Under the pieces are notes generated by a model, which ran no database searches, had not been told where the DNA came from, and saw only the letters and a list, made by a program, of their open reading frames with translations. From the NCBI GenBank assembly GCA_033853925.1, contig JAWOLC010000139.1, positions 1 to 18,083 on the forward strand: a stretch of DNA of 18,083 nt, read 5' to 3'. Shown piece after piece: positions 1-8,161 of the stretch. This stretch comes from JANXPZ01 sp033853925 (GTDB lineage Bacteria; Eisenbacteria; RBG-16-71-46). Each line of letters opens with the position of its first letter. Position 1 is the stretch's first letter. The position numbers were made by a program, and so were the translations under genes.

Positions 1-1
1 G

Positions 2-2191
2 AGCGGGACGTTCGTGATCTACCAGCCGCAGCCGGAGACGCTGACGGGGGACGTGCTGGCGGGGCGGGCGGCGTTCTCGCTGCAGAAGGCGGGGACGGAG
101 ACGCCGGTGTACGGGGTGTTGTGGTTCACGGCGCAGGTGGCGATCGACCGGGACAGCAGCGAGGTGACGCTGCGGGGGCTGGACGTGACCAAGGTGCGGC
201 TGCCGGGGAGCACGGCGGCGGAGGCGGGGGACTACGAGCGGCGGGTGGAGCAGGAGGCGGCGGGCTGGGACCTGTCGGGCTCGGTGGACGAGCTGCGGGC
301 GGGGCTGGCGGCGGCGGAGCGGGAGCGGGCGAACGTGGCGGACCTGGAGCCGGCGCCGCCGCGGATCCGCTTCGTGCACGAGCGGGCGATCCTGGTGGTG
401 TACGACGGGGCGCCGGTGCAGGAGGCGCTGGCGGGGACGGGGCTGGAGCGGGTGACGAACACGCCGGACGCGGTGCTCTACGACGGGGCGACGCGGCGCT
501 ACTACCTGAGCGGAGGGGCGGCGGGATGGTACGCGGCGGCGAACCCGCTGGGGCCGTGGGCGGCGGTGGGGGCGGTGCCGGCGGCGGTGGCGGCGGCGGT
601 GCCGGTGGACACGACGTTCGCGGCGCCGGCGGCGGGGCCGGCGCCGGCGGTGCTGACGGCGACGGAGCCGACGGAGCTGATCGCCTGCGACGGGGCGCCG
701 CGCTACGCGCCGCTGGTGGACGGGGAGCTGCTCTACGTGACGAACACGGAGAGCGACGTGCTGCGGCTGGTGAGCACGCAGGCGCTGTACGTGCTGCTGG
801 CGGGGCGCTGGTACACGGCGCCGGGGGAAGGGGGGCCGTGGGCGTACGTGCCGGCGACGGCGCTGCCGGCGGTGTTCCAGGAGATTCCGGGGGACTCGCC
901 GCGGGGGAACGTGCGGGCGAGCGTGGCGGGGACGGACGAGGCGGAGGACGCGGTGGCGGACGCGGAGATTCCGCAGACGAGCGCGATCACGCGGGAGACG
1001 GTGGACCTGGGGATCGTCTACGACGGGGCGCCGGAGTTCGCGCCGATCCCGGGGACGGCGCTGGCCTACGCGGTGAACACGGAGGCGGAGGTGCTGCTGG
1101 CGGACGGGCAGTACTACGCCTGCGTGCAGGGGGTGTGGTACGTGGGGGCGACGGCGGAGGGGCCGTGGGTGGTGAGCGCGACGCGGCCGCTGGGGGTGGA
1201 GGAGGTGCCGCCGAGCTGTCCGGTGTACAACGTGCGCTACGTGGAGATCTACGAGGTGACGCCGACGCTGGTGTACGTGGGGTATCTGCCGGGGTACCTG
1301 GGGAGCTACCCGTGCGGGGGGACGGTGGTGTACGGGACGGGCTACCACTACGTGCCGTGGCGGGGGCGGCGGCACTACTATCCGCGGCCGCTGACCTGGG
1401 GGTTCGGGGCGCGCTACAACCCGTGGCTGAGCCGCTGGAGCTTCGGGGCGAGCTACGGGGCGGGGTTCCTGCGGGTGGGGACGCGCTGGCGGCCGGGGGT
1501 GCCGCGGGGGGCGGCGGCGAGCGTGCCGGCGTGGTTCGGGCCGAGCGGCTACCATCGGCCGCTGCTGGCGGCGGACCTGACGCTGCTGCGCAGCCGGCCG
1601 GCGGGGCGGCGGCGGGCGGCGGTGCTGGTGGATCGGACGCCGGGGAATCTCTACCAGCGGGCGACGAACCGGGCGCGGGTGGACGTGGCGGCGAGCCGGC
1701 TGCCGCTGCGGCCGCTGGCGCGGGTGGCGGACCGGCCGAACAACGTGTTCGCGGGGCGGGACGGCGAGGTCTACCAGCGGCAGGCGAACGGGGCCTGGCA
1801 GGTGAACGCGGGGCGCACCTGGAAGCCCACCCGCCTGCCCCTCGCCCCCACGCCCGCCCCGGCGGGGTCCGGGGTTCGCCCGGACCTGCGGCCGGCGCCT
1901 GCCCAGCCGGCACCGCCGACGCCTCCCTCGTCAGCGCCGCCCGCGCCTCCTCCCCGCGCCGCGGAGAGGCCGGTTCGACCATTGCCCGCTCCGAGCCCGG
2001 CGGCTCCCGCGCCGAGCGCGAGCCCGGGCAGTCTCGAGCGCGAGTACCAGGCCCGGCAGCGCGCGCACGAGGCTCCGCGCTACGAGCCGCCGCCCCCGAG
2101 CCAGGCACCCGCGAAGCCCGCGCCGGCGAGACCGGCGCCCGCTCGACCCCAGCCTCAGCGGGAGAGGGGCGCGGCCGAGCGCCGGCCGTAG
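2..2191 (+). CDS. Surface/exported repeat protein (carbohydrate-binding family V/XII-like), 5'-partial
   Basis: The frame is open to the left edge, so the true start and any signal peptide lie upstream; a GTG at 14 reads better as an internal Val. Counting from that Val, three tandem units of about 60 residues begin near 126, 222 and 333. Each carries D-G-A-P, then V/A-x-N-T, then W-Y and G-P-W. A Tyr/Gly/Trp-rich region (about 400-490) follows, then a segment with two Y-Q-R motifs, then a Pro/Ala/Arg-rich tail (about 605-725). The pattern resembles large hypothetical proteins sometimes annotated as carbohydrate-binding family V/XII; the ligand is unknown and binding is inferred. Codons to about base 1815 are nearly all G-ending for Ala, Gly, Val, Leu, Pro and Thr. 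After that they are mixed and C-rich. Coding status is confident; function is weak. Confidence 0.75.
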   Translation, partial: SGTFVIYQPQPETLTGDVLAGRAAFSLQKAGTETPVYGVLWFTAQVAIDRDSSEVTLRGLDVTKVRLPGSTAAEAGDYERRVEQEAAGWDLSGSVDELRAGLAAAERERANVADLEPAPPRIRFVHERAILVVYDGAPVQEALAGTGLERVTNTPDAVLYDGATRRYYLSGGAAGWYAAANPLGPWAAVGAVPAAVAAAVPVDTTFAAPAAGPAPAVLTATEPTELIACDGAPRYAPLVDGELLYVTNTESDVLRLVSTQALYVLLAGRWYTAPGEGGPWAYVPATALPAVFQEIPGDSPRGNVRASVAGTDEAEDAVADAEIPQTSAITRETVDLGIVYDGAPEFAPIPGTALAYAVNTEAEVLLADGQYYACVQGVWYVGATAEGPWVVSATRPLGVEEVPPSCPVYNVRYVEIYEVTPTLVYVGYLPGYLGSYPCGGTVVYGTGYHYVPWRGRRHYYPRPLTWGFGARYNPWLSRWSFGASYGAGFLRVGTRWRPGVPRGAAASVPAWFGPSGYHRPLLAADLTLLRSRPAGRRRAAVLVDRTPGNLYQRATNRARVDVAASRLPLRPLARVADRPNNVFAGRDGEVYQRQANGAWQVNAGRTWKPTRLPLAPTPAPAGSGVRPDLRPAPAQPAPPTPPSSAPPAPPPRAAERPVRPLPAPSPAAPAPSASPGSLEREYQARQRAHEAPRYEPPPPSQAPAKPAPARPAPARPQPQRERGAAERRP

Positions 2192-2205
2192 CGGCGAGCG
2201 CTTCC

Positions 2206-2240
2206 GCCTCGCCCCGAGTGCTCGGCGCCCGGGGCGAGGC
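2206..2240 (+). terminator. Strong hairpin downstream of the repeat-protein gene
   Basis: Arms at 2206-2216 and 2230-2240 are perfectly complementary over 11 bp (GCCTCGCCCCG with CGGGGCGAGGC) around a 13-base loop. The hairpin lies 15 bases after the stop of the upstream gene and before the OsmC gene. No T-tract follows, so it may be a non-canonical terminator or an mRNA 3'-end stabiliser. The terminator role is inference. Confidence 0.45.
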
Positions 2241-2362
2241 CGCAGCGCCCACGCGGCTGGAACGGCCGAGCCCGGCGGCGGACGGATCCCTTTCGGGCTG
2301 CCCGGACTCTCACGGGGGAGCACAGGTGCTCGCCGCCCCCGACTCGTGAGAAAGGCAGACGA

Positions 2363-2761
2363 ATGGACATGACGATCAGCTTCCCCGGAGGCGCCCGCGT
2401 GGACGCGCAATTCGGTCCCTACACGCTGCGCACGGACCAGCCGCCCATGGGCGGCGGCGAAGGCTCGGCGCCCACGCCCTTCGCGACCTTCCTGGCCTCG
2501 ATCGGCACCTGCGCGGGCATCTACGTCCTCGGCTTCTGCCGCCAGCGGGGATTGCCCAGCGAGGGCATCCAGATCCGCCAGCGCCTCGACGTGAATCCCG
2601 CCAACGGCATGGTCGAGCAGATCCGGCTCGAGATCCGCGTGCCCCGCGACTTCCCCGAGAAGTACCACGCGGCGCTCGTGCGCTCGGCCGAGCAGTGCGC
2701 CGTGAAGAAGCACATGGAATCGCCGCCTCGATTCGCGATCGAGACGGTGGCGGCCGCATAG
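2363..2761 (+). CDS. OsmC family protein
   Basis: This 132-residue protein has the size and layout of the OsmC/Ohr superfamily, whose members are cytoplasmic dimers that often reduce organic hydroperoxides with a Cys pair. Visible marks are the G-x-C-A-G helix at Cys50, a second Cys at 59 in the same helix, and Cys112 in E-Q-C-A-V-K-K-H near the C-terminus. Cys50 and Cys112 occupy the usual positions of the redox pair. Glu33 in the Gly-rich turn could be the conserved acidic residue. The start ATG at 2363 has only a weak purine-rich sequence upstream. It stands alone between a hairpin and the promoter of the hydroxylase operon. Which OsmC subfamily it belongs to, and its substrate, cannot be told from the sequence. 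Confidence 0.85.
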   Translation: MDMTISFPGGARVDAQFGPYTLRTDQPPMGGGEGSAPTPFATFLASIGTCAGIYVLGFCRQRGLPSEGIQIRQRLDVNPANGMVEQIRLEIRVPRDFPEKYHAALVRSAEQCAVKKHMESPPRFAIETVAAA

Positions 2762-2907
2762 GCGGGCGCGGCCGAGCCTGCTCCCGGCCCCGCCGCGCCG
2801 CCCCCGCGCTGAAAGTCTCTCGACCGCCCTCGGCGGGTCCGCTCCCGGGCGCGCGCGCTCGGCCCCGGGAGCCGAGGCTCGCCGCGGCCCCGGCACGCGA
2901 TCGCTGA

Positions 2908-2936
2908 TTCCCTTTTCCTGCCGCTCCCCCTACAAT
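2908..2936 (+). promoter_or_regulatory. Candidate sigma70-type promoter of the SDMH operon
   Basis: A near-consensus -10 box TACAAT at 2931-2936 is preceded after 17 bases by TTCCCT (2908-2913), a weak -35. It lies in the only sizeable gap before the operon. A good ribosome binding site (GAGGAG, 2967-2972) and the ATG at 2979 follow, giving a leader of roughly 35 bases. No operator or riboswitch fold was evident. Confidence 0.45.
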
Positions 2937-2978
2937 GTTCGGTCGCCCACGTATCCTTGAGCTCACGAGGAGCGGTGC

Positions 2979-3800
2979 ATGATCGAACACTTCCATCGTC
3001 CACGGACGGCCCGTGAGGCGTTGTCGCTGAAGCGCAAGTACCAGAGCCGGGCGGCCTACCTCGCCGGCGGAACCCGCCTCAACTCCAGCGAGTCCGAGGT
3101 GCGTCCCGAGCACGCCATCAGCCTGGAAGGGCTGGGGCTGGACCTCGTCGAAGTGAAGCGAGGTCAGGTGGCGATCGGGGCGCTGTGCACTCTCCAGCAG
3201 CTCATCGAGGACCGGCGCGTGCCCGCGCCCCTGAAGGCGGCAGTCGCGCAGGTGGTGAGCCGGAACGTGCGCAACGCGGCGACCCTGGGCGGGCACGTCG
3301 CCAGCGCCCTGTCCTTCAGCGACGTGATCCCCATGCTGGTGGCCCTCGAGGCGAAGGTCGGCCTGGCGCGTCCGGGCGGCGCCGCGACGATCCCCGTCGC
3401 CGAGTACGTGGTGAGGCGACCGCCGGGGCTGATCACCAGGATCCTGCTGCCGCGGCCGGCGGCCGGGCGGCTCGCGGCCTGCCGCAACGTGCGCCGATCC
3501 GCCAACGCGCGCTCGACCCTGAGCGTGGCGGTCTCGCTCGCGCTCGCACGCCAGGCCGTGCGGCAGCCGATCGTGGCGCTGGGCGGCGTGACCGGGCCCG
3601 CCCGCCGGCTCGGCGCGGTCGAGAAGGAGCTGGAGGGGAAGCCCCTGCCGGGGATCGACGAGATCCAGGCCCTGGTGGGGCGGACGGTGCGGGTCCCCGC
3701 GGCGCTCTCGGCGAGCGCCGCGTTCCGGACCTACCAGGCCGGAGTGATCGTGGCCCTGGCGCTGCACGACGCCTGCGGGCGGGCGGGGGCGCGACCATGA
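2979..3800 (+). CDS. ygfM: FAD-binding subunit of selenium-dependent molybdenum hydroxylase (YgfM/CoxM-like)
   Basis: This 273-residue protein is the flavin subunit of a xanthine-dehydrogenase-type hydroxylase. It passes electrons from the Fe-S clusters of its partner to an external acceptor. The first FAD phosphate-binding loop is A-G-G-T at 29-32. The second is R-N-V-R-N-A-A-T-L-G-G-H at about 95-106, the counterpart of the IRN-x-GT-x-GGN motif in CoxM/XdhB proteins. A C-terminal CO-dehydrogenase flavoprotein domain follows from about residue 165. The ATG at 2979 has GAGGAG six bases upstream. The stop overlaps the next start as ATGA (3797-3800), so the two subunits are translationally coupled. 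The YgfM subfamily is preferred over generic CoxM because of the neighbours (XdhD, MocA, YqeB, YqeC types). Confidence 0.85.
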   Translation: MIEHFHRPRTAREALSLKRKYQSRAAYLAGGTRLNSSESEVRPEHAISLEGLGLDLVEVKRGQVAIGALCTLQQLIEDRRVPAPLKAAVAQVVSRNVRNAATLGGHVASALSFSDVIPMLVALEAKVGLARPGGAATIPVAEYVVRRPPGLITRILLPRPAAGRLAACRNVRRSANARSTLSVAVSLALARQAVRQPIVALGGVTGPARRLGAVEKELEGKPLPGIDEIQALVGRTVRVPAALSASAAFRTYQAGVIVALALHDACGRAGARP

Positions 3801-6679
3801 GGATCACGGCCAAGGTGAACGGCCTCCGCCGGGAGTTCGAGGCGCGGCCCGGCGAGCGGGTGCGCGACCTGCTGCGGCGCGAGCAGATCCTCTCGGTGCG
3901 CAACGGCTGCGACGGCCAGGGCAGCTGCGGGGCCTGCTCGATCATCCTGGAGGGGAAGACGGTCAACTCCTGCCTCCTCCTGGCGCCGCAGCTCGAGGGC
4001 AAGGAGGTCTGGACGGTCGAGCACCTGGCGAGGAATCGCGACCTGTCGGCGATCCAGACGGCGTTCATCGACTCGGGGGTGGTGCAGTGCGGCTACTGCA
4101 CGCCCGCCATGCTCCTCGCCGCCGAGGCGCTGCTGGGCCGCCACCCGCAGCCCACGCGCGAGCAGATCCGGGACGCCTTCTCGGGGATCTTCTGCCGCTG
4201 CACCGGCTACGAGCAGATGTTCTCGGCGGTGGACCTGGCCGCCAAGCGCCTGCGGGACCCCGCCCACGCGGCGACCAAGGGGCAGGAATTCCGCGACGAC
4301 CTGCGCATCGTCGGCAAGCCGAGCCGCAAGGTGGACGGCCCGCGGCTCGTGCGCGGCGAGAAGGCCTACGTCGAGGACATGATCCAGGCCGACGCCTGCC
4401 GGCTCGAGCTGCTGGGCTCGCCGTACGCCCACGCCTACATCAAGAGCATCGACACGAGCCGGGCCGAGGCGCTGCCCGGCGTCGTCCTGGTCCTCACGCA
4501 CGAGAACTGTCCGGACGTCTACTACAACCAGGCGGGCCAGGGCTTCCCCGAGCCGTCGCCCTACGACCGCCGCATGTTCGGGCGGAAGCTGCTGCACGTG
4601 GGCGATCGCGTGGCGGCCGTGGTGGCCGAGACGGCGGAGATCGCCCGCGAGGCCCTGGGCCGGATCCGCGTCGAGTACGAGGTGCTGGAGCCGGTGCTCT
4701 CGGTGGAGGCGGCCGCGGCGCCCGGGGCGCCGATCCTGCACAACGCGGCGCTCGAGTACGTGACCGGGGCCCCGGCGGACCTGGACAACGCCGGCGCGGA
4801 CCCGCGCGACGGCAAGATCCTCTACCAGTTCCCCATCCACGCCGACCCGCGCCGCAACCTGGCGGCCAGCGTGAGCGGCGGCATCGGCGACGTCGCGAAG
4901 GGGCTGGCCGAGGCCGAGGTCGTGGTCGAGCGCGAGTACGAGACCTCGCAGGTGCAGTCCACCCCCGTGGAGCCGCACGTGGTCTACACGCGCCTCGAGG
5001 CGGAGCGGTTGATCGTCCACGCCTCCACGCAGGTGCCCTGGCACGTCCGCCGCATCGTCTCGCGCCTGCTGGGCGTCAGCGAGAACCAGGTGCGGGTGAT
5101 CAAGGAGCGCGTGGGCGGAGGCTTCGGCGCCAAGCAGGACATCGTGCTCGAGGAGGTGGCGGCCTGGGCCACGTGGGTGACGGGGCGTCCGGTCCTCTAC
5201 CGCATGAGCCGCGAGGAGGAGTTCATCGCCTCGCGCACGCGCCACCCCATGAAGATCAAGGTCACGCTGGGAGCGAAGCGGGACGGCCGGCTCACCGCGG
5301 TGCAGATGGAGGTGCGGGCCAACACCGGCCCCTACGGAGCGCACTGCCTGACGGTGCCGATGAACTCCTGCTCGAAGAGCCTGCCGCTGCTGCTCTGCGA
5401 CAACGTCCGCTTCGAGGTGAAGAGCTACTACACGAACGTCCCGCCCTGCGGCGCCTACCAGGGCTACGGCGCCCCCCAGGGCTCGTACGCCCTGCAGCTC
5501 GCCTGCGCCGAGATGGCCGAGGCGCTGGGCATGGACCCGCTCGCCTTCCTCGAGAAGAATCGCGTGCGCGAGGGCGTGACCCTCGAGATCCTGCGCTGCC
5601 TGGGCGAGGGGCGCGAGGGCACGCCGCAGGAGGTCTCGAGCTGCGGCCTCGGCCCGGCGCTGGAGAAGGGCCGCGTCCTCGTGGAGTGGTGCACGAGGGT
5701 GGAGAGCGACGAGCCCGACGTGAAGATCGGCAAGGGCGCCGCCATCATCCAGCAGGGCTCGGGCCTGCCCGGCCTCGACTCGGCCAACGCCACGGTGAAC
5801 CTGCTGAACGACGGCACGTTCATGCTGCTGAGCGGCGGGACGGACATGGGCACGGGCCTGGACACGCTGGTCGTCAAGCTGGTGGCCGAGTGCCTGTGCG
5901 TGCGCGTCGCGGACGTCGCCCTGATCGTCGCCGACACCGACGTGACGCCCTACGACGACGGCGCGTACGCCTCGAGCGGCACGTTCTTCTCGGGGAACGC
6001 GGCGCTCAACGCGGCGCGGGGCATGCGGGAGAAGCTCCTCGAGGTCGCGGCGCGGATCCTGGGCGAGCCGGCGGCGGACCTGGAGCTGGAGCCGCCGGGC
6101 CAGGTGAGGGGCCGGTCGCGGGCGGTCTCGTACGCCGAGATCTCCCGCTTCACCGTCTCCGGCACGGGCAGCGGCCAGCTCACCAGCTCGGCCTGCTTCA
6201 CCACGGACAAGGCGGCGTTCCCCTACGGCGCGCACTTCTGCCAGGTGGCGGTGAACGTCCGCACCGGCGCGATCCGGGTGCAGAAGTACTACGCGATCCA
6301 GGACTGCGGCACGCCCATCAATCCCGAGCTGGCCCTGGGGCAGATGTACGGCGGGGTGCTCAAGACCATCGGTCACTCCCTGTTCGAGGAGATGATCCTG
6401 GACGAGCGGGGGCGCTGCCGGAACGCGAACCTGCTCGACTACCATGTGCCGATGATCCGCGACCTGCCCGACGACTTCCGCGCCCTGCTCGTCGAGACCA
6501 CGGACCCGTTCGGCCCCTACGGCGGCAAATCGGTGTCCGAGATCGCCTGCAACGGCGCGGCGCCGGCCATCGCCGCCGCCATCCACGACGCCACCGGGGT
6601 GTGGCTGCGGAGCTGGCCCTTCACCGCGGAGAAGCTGCTGAGGGCGCTGGGCAAGATCCCCGGCGACGGCGGGCGATGA
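3797..6679 (+). CDS. xdhD: Fused [2Fe-2S]/molybdopterin-binding hydroxylase subunit (XdhD-like, probable selenium-dependent)
   Basis: This 960-residue catalytic subunit joins a two-cluster [2Fe-2S] domain (1 to about 155) to the molybdopterin domains, the arrangement and length of E. coli XdhD. The plant-type cluster ligands are Cys38, 44, 47 and 59. The second cluster ligands are Cys98, 101, 133 and 135 (C-G-Y-C...C-R-C-T-G). Mo-cofactor contacts include G-G-G-F-G-A-K-Q at 440-447 and G-A-Y-Q-G-Y-G-A-P-Q at 552-561. Glu915 in K-S-V-S-E-I matches the catalytic base of xanthine dehydrogenases. It should hydroxylate an N-heterocycle using water. The selenium dependence is inferred from the YqeB/YqeC genes downstream. 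Substrate is unknown; purines are most likely by analogy. The older name 'putative selenate reductase Mo subunit' refers to the same family. It overlaps both neighbours by ATGA. Confidence 0.9.
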   Translation: MRITAKVNGLRREFEARPGERVRDLLRREQILSVRNGCDGQGSCGACSIILEGKTVNSCLLLAPQLEGKEVWTVEHLARNRDLSAIQTAFIDSGVVQCGYCTPAMLLAAEALLGRHPQPTREQIRDAFSGIFCRCTGYEQMFSAVDLAAKRLRDPAHAATKGQEFRDDLRIVGKPSRKVDGPRLVRGEKAYVEDMIQADACRLELLGSPYAHAYIKSIDTSRAEALPGVVLVLTHENCPDVYYNQAGQGFPEPSPYDRRMFGRKLLHVGDRVAAVVAETAEIAREALGRIRVEYEVLEPVLSVEAAAAPGAPILHNAALEYVTGAPADLDNAGADPRDGKILYQFPIHADPRRNLAASVSGGIGDVAKGLAEAEVVVEREYETSQVQSTPVEPHVVYTRLEAERLIVHASTQVPWHVRRIVSRLLGVSENQVRVIKERVGGGFGAKQDIVLEEVAAWATWVTGRPVLYRMSREEEFIASRTRHPMKIKVTLGAKRDGRLTAVQMEVRANTGPYGAHCLTVPMNSCSKSLPLLLCDNVRFEVKSYYTNVPPCGAYQGYGAPQGSYALQLACAEMAEALGMDPLAFLEKNRVREGVTLEILRCLGEGREGTPQEVSSCGLGPALEKGRVLVEWCTRVESDEPDVKIGKGAAIIQQGSGLPGLDSANATVNLLNDGTFMLLSGGTDMGTGLDTLVVKLVAECLCVRVADVALIVADTDVTPYDDGAYASSGTFFSGNAALNAARGMREKLLEVAARILGEPAADLELEPPGQVRGRSRAVSYAEISRFTVSGTGSGQLTSSACFTTDKAAFPYGAHFCQVAVNVRTGAIRVQKYYAIQDCGTPINPELALGQMYGGVLKTIGHSLFEEMILDERGRCRNANLLDYHVPMIRDLPDDFRALLVETTDPFGPYGGKSVSEIACNGAAPAIAAAIHDATGVWLRSWPFTAEKLLRALGKIPGDGGR

Positions 6680-8154
6680 GCGCGCCCGCGTTCCTCCTCT
6701 GTCGCGCCAAGTTCCTGCTGCCGCTCGCCGCGCCGGATCGCACCCGGCGCATCGAGGACGGCTACGTCCTGAGCGCCGGCGACGACCTCCTCGAGGTGGG
6801 TCGCTACACGCCGGAGGTGGGGCGGCGCGTCCGCGCGACCTACGGCGCGGCGCTGCGCATCGTCGGGGAGCCGTCGCCGGACGCCGAGATTCCGCGGCTC
6901 GAGGGCGTGCTGCTGCCCGCCTTCGTCAAGGCCCACGGCCACGACCACGAGCAGCCGCTCATCGGCATCGCCAAGGACGAGCCGCTCACCGCCTGGCTCG
7001 ACCACGCGGTGAACCCCTTCACCGGCTTCCTGAACACGCGGCACGAGGCCCTCTACCGCGAGCTGGGCGCCTCCCCGCACCTGATCACCTACCGGCTGGC
7101 GCGGCTGTGCGACATCCACTACGGCATCACGACGAGCCTCGTGCACCACTGCAACTTCAACAAGTACCACGTCGCGGAGCTGGCCCAGGCCAACGAGGCG
7201 GCGGGGACGACCATGATCGTGGCCATCGGCGGGCAGGACCGGAACTACGTGGCGGAGGCGCTGGATCGGCCGGAGGCGGCGCTCGCCCGCCTGGACGCGG
7301 CGCTCGCCCTGCCCGACCTGGCGCGCACGAGCTTCTGTCCGGGCCCCGACCAGTTCTTCTCCAACAGCCGCGAGATGCTGGTGCCGCTCAAGGCCTGGGC
7401 TCGGCGGCACGGCACCCTCTTCCACATCCACAGCGCCGAGGAGCCCGAGACGACGCGCTGGTTCAGCCGCGAGGTCGAGCCCGGGCAGAGCGAGGTCGAA
7501 TTCGCCGAGTCCCTCGGCCTCCTCGACCGGGAGACCGTGCTCGCCCACCAGGTCAACTGCGGGCCCCGCGACGTGGCGATCCTCGCCCACACGGGCGCCC
7601 GGGTGGTGCACAACCCGCTGGCGAACACGATCCTGGGCTCGGGCATGCCGCCGGTCGTCGAGATGCTGCGCGCCGGCGTGACCGTGGCGATCTCGACCGA
7701 CGGCTCCGGCTCCGCCGACAACCAGAACATCCTCGCGGCGGCGCGGCTCGCGGCCCAGTACCAGAGGGCACGGCACCAGGACGCGACCCTGCTCTCGTCG
7801 CAGCAGCTCCTCGAGATGATCACCTGCGTCCCGGCGGGCATCCTGCGGCAGAACCAGGGGGAGCTGGCGCCCGGCAGGCAGGCGGACTGGGTGCTGCTCG
7901 ACCTCGCGCGACCCAACCTGACGCCGACGCGCCTCGACAACGTGACGGAGAACCTGATCTGGGCGGCGGACGGCAGCGAGGTGGACACCGTGGTCGCGCG
8001 CGGGAGGATCCTCAAGCAGGGCGGTCGTGTCCTGCCCTTCGCCGACGGCAGCGAGCCCGCGGGGATCCGCGCCGCCGCGCAGAAGCTCTCGGAGCTGTTC
8101 GCCGAGTACCGGCGGACCGCTCCCGAGCTGCGGGGCACGGGCGCGCACCGGTAG
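6676..8154 (+). CDS. Metal-dependent amidohydrolase in the SsnA position
   Basis: This 492-residue protein is an amidohydrolase-superfamily TIM-barrel deaminase/hydrolase. The metal site is visible: H-x-H at His87/His89 after strand 1 (A-H-G-H-D-H), F-H-I-H-S-A-E with His252 and Glu255, His291 in L-A-H-Q, and Asp342 in S-T-D-G. This matches the cytosine-deaminase/chlorohydrolase group that includes SsnA and guanine deaminase. SsnA proteins are about 440 residues, and this sequence differs from the SsnA I remember through much of the barrel, so I do not assign that symbol. It starts inside the xdhD stop (ATGA, 6676-6679), and the MocA gene begins seven bases after its end. It probably deaminates or opens the ring of the substrate or product of the hydroxylase; that step is inference. 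Confidence 0.8.
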   Translation: MSAPAFLLCRAKFLLPLAAPDRTRRIEDGYVLSAGDDLLEVGRYTPEVGRRVRATYGAALRIVGEPSPDAEIPRLEGVLLPAFVKAHGHDHEQPLIGIAKDEPLTAWLDHAVNPFTGFLNTRHEALYRELGASPHLITYRLARLCDIHYGITTSLVHHCNFNKYHVAELAQANEAAGTTMIVAIGGQDRNYVAEALDRPEAALARLDAALALPDLARTSFCPGPDQFFSNSREMLVPLKAWARRHGTLFHIHSAEEPETTRWFSREVEPGQSEVEFAESLGLLDRETVLAHQVNCGPRDVAILAHTGARVVHNPLANTILGSGMPPVVEMLRAGVTVAISTDGSGSADNQNILAAARLAAQYQRARHQDATLLSSQQLLEMITCVPAGILRQNQGELAPGRQADWVLLDLARPNLTPTRLDNVTENLIWAADGSEVDTVVARGRILKQGGRVLPFADGSEPAGIRAAAQKLSELFAEYRRTAPELRGTGAHR

Positions 8155-8161
8155 GCGGCGC

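Noticed and set aside
987..2252. Long minus-strand open frame of about 420 codons opposite the repeat-protein gene
   Set aside because: Its translation is a low-complexity Ala/Pro/Arg/Ser sequence caused by the G-rich codons of the real plus-strand gene; no motif or start signal is present.
121..2349. Second plus-strand open frame of over 700 codons overlapping the repeat-protein gene
   Set aside because: It is a Gly/Ala/Arg low-complexity frame without any domain, and the other frame carries the repeated aromatic motifs.
3731..6586. Minus-strand open frame of about 950 codons opposite the XdhD-like gene
   Set aside because: Its translation is His/Arg/Asp/Leu-rich with no domain, typical of the antisense of a GC-rich gene; the plus strand encodes a complete Mo hydroxylase.
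8027..8161. Upstream extension of the MocA frame
   Set aside because: It lies inside the amidohydrolase gene in another frame, is Ser/Arg/Pro-rich, and the family's first strand begins after the GTG at 8162.
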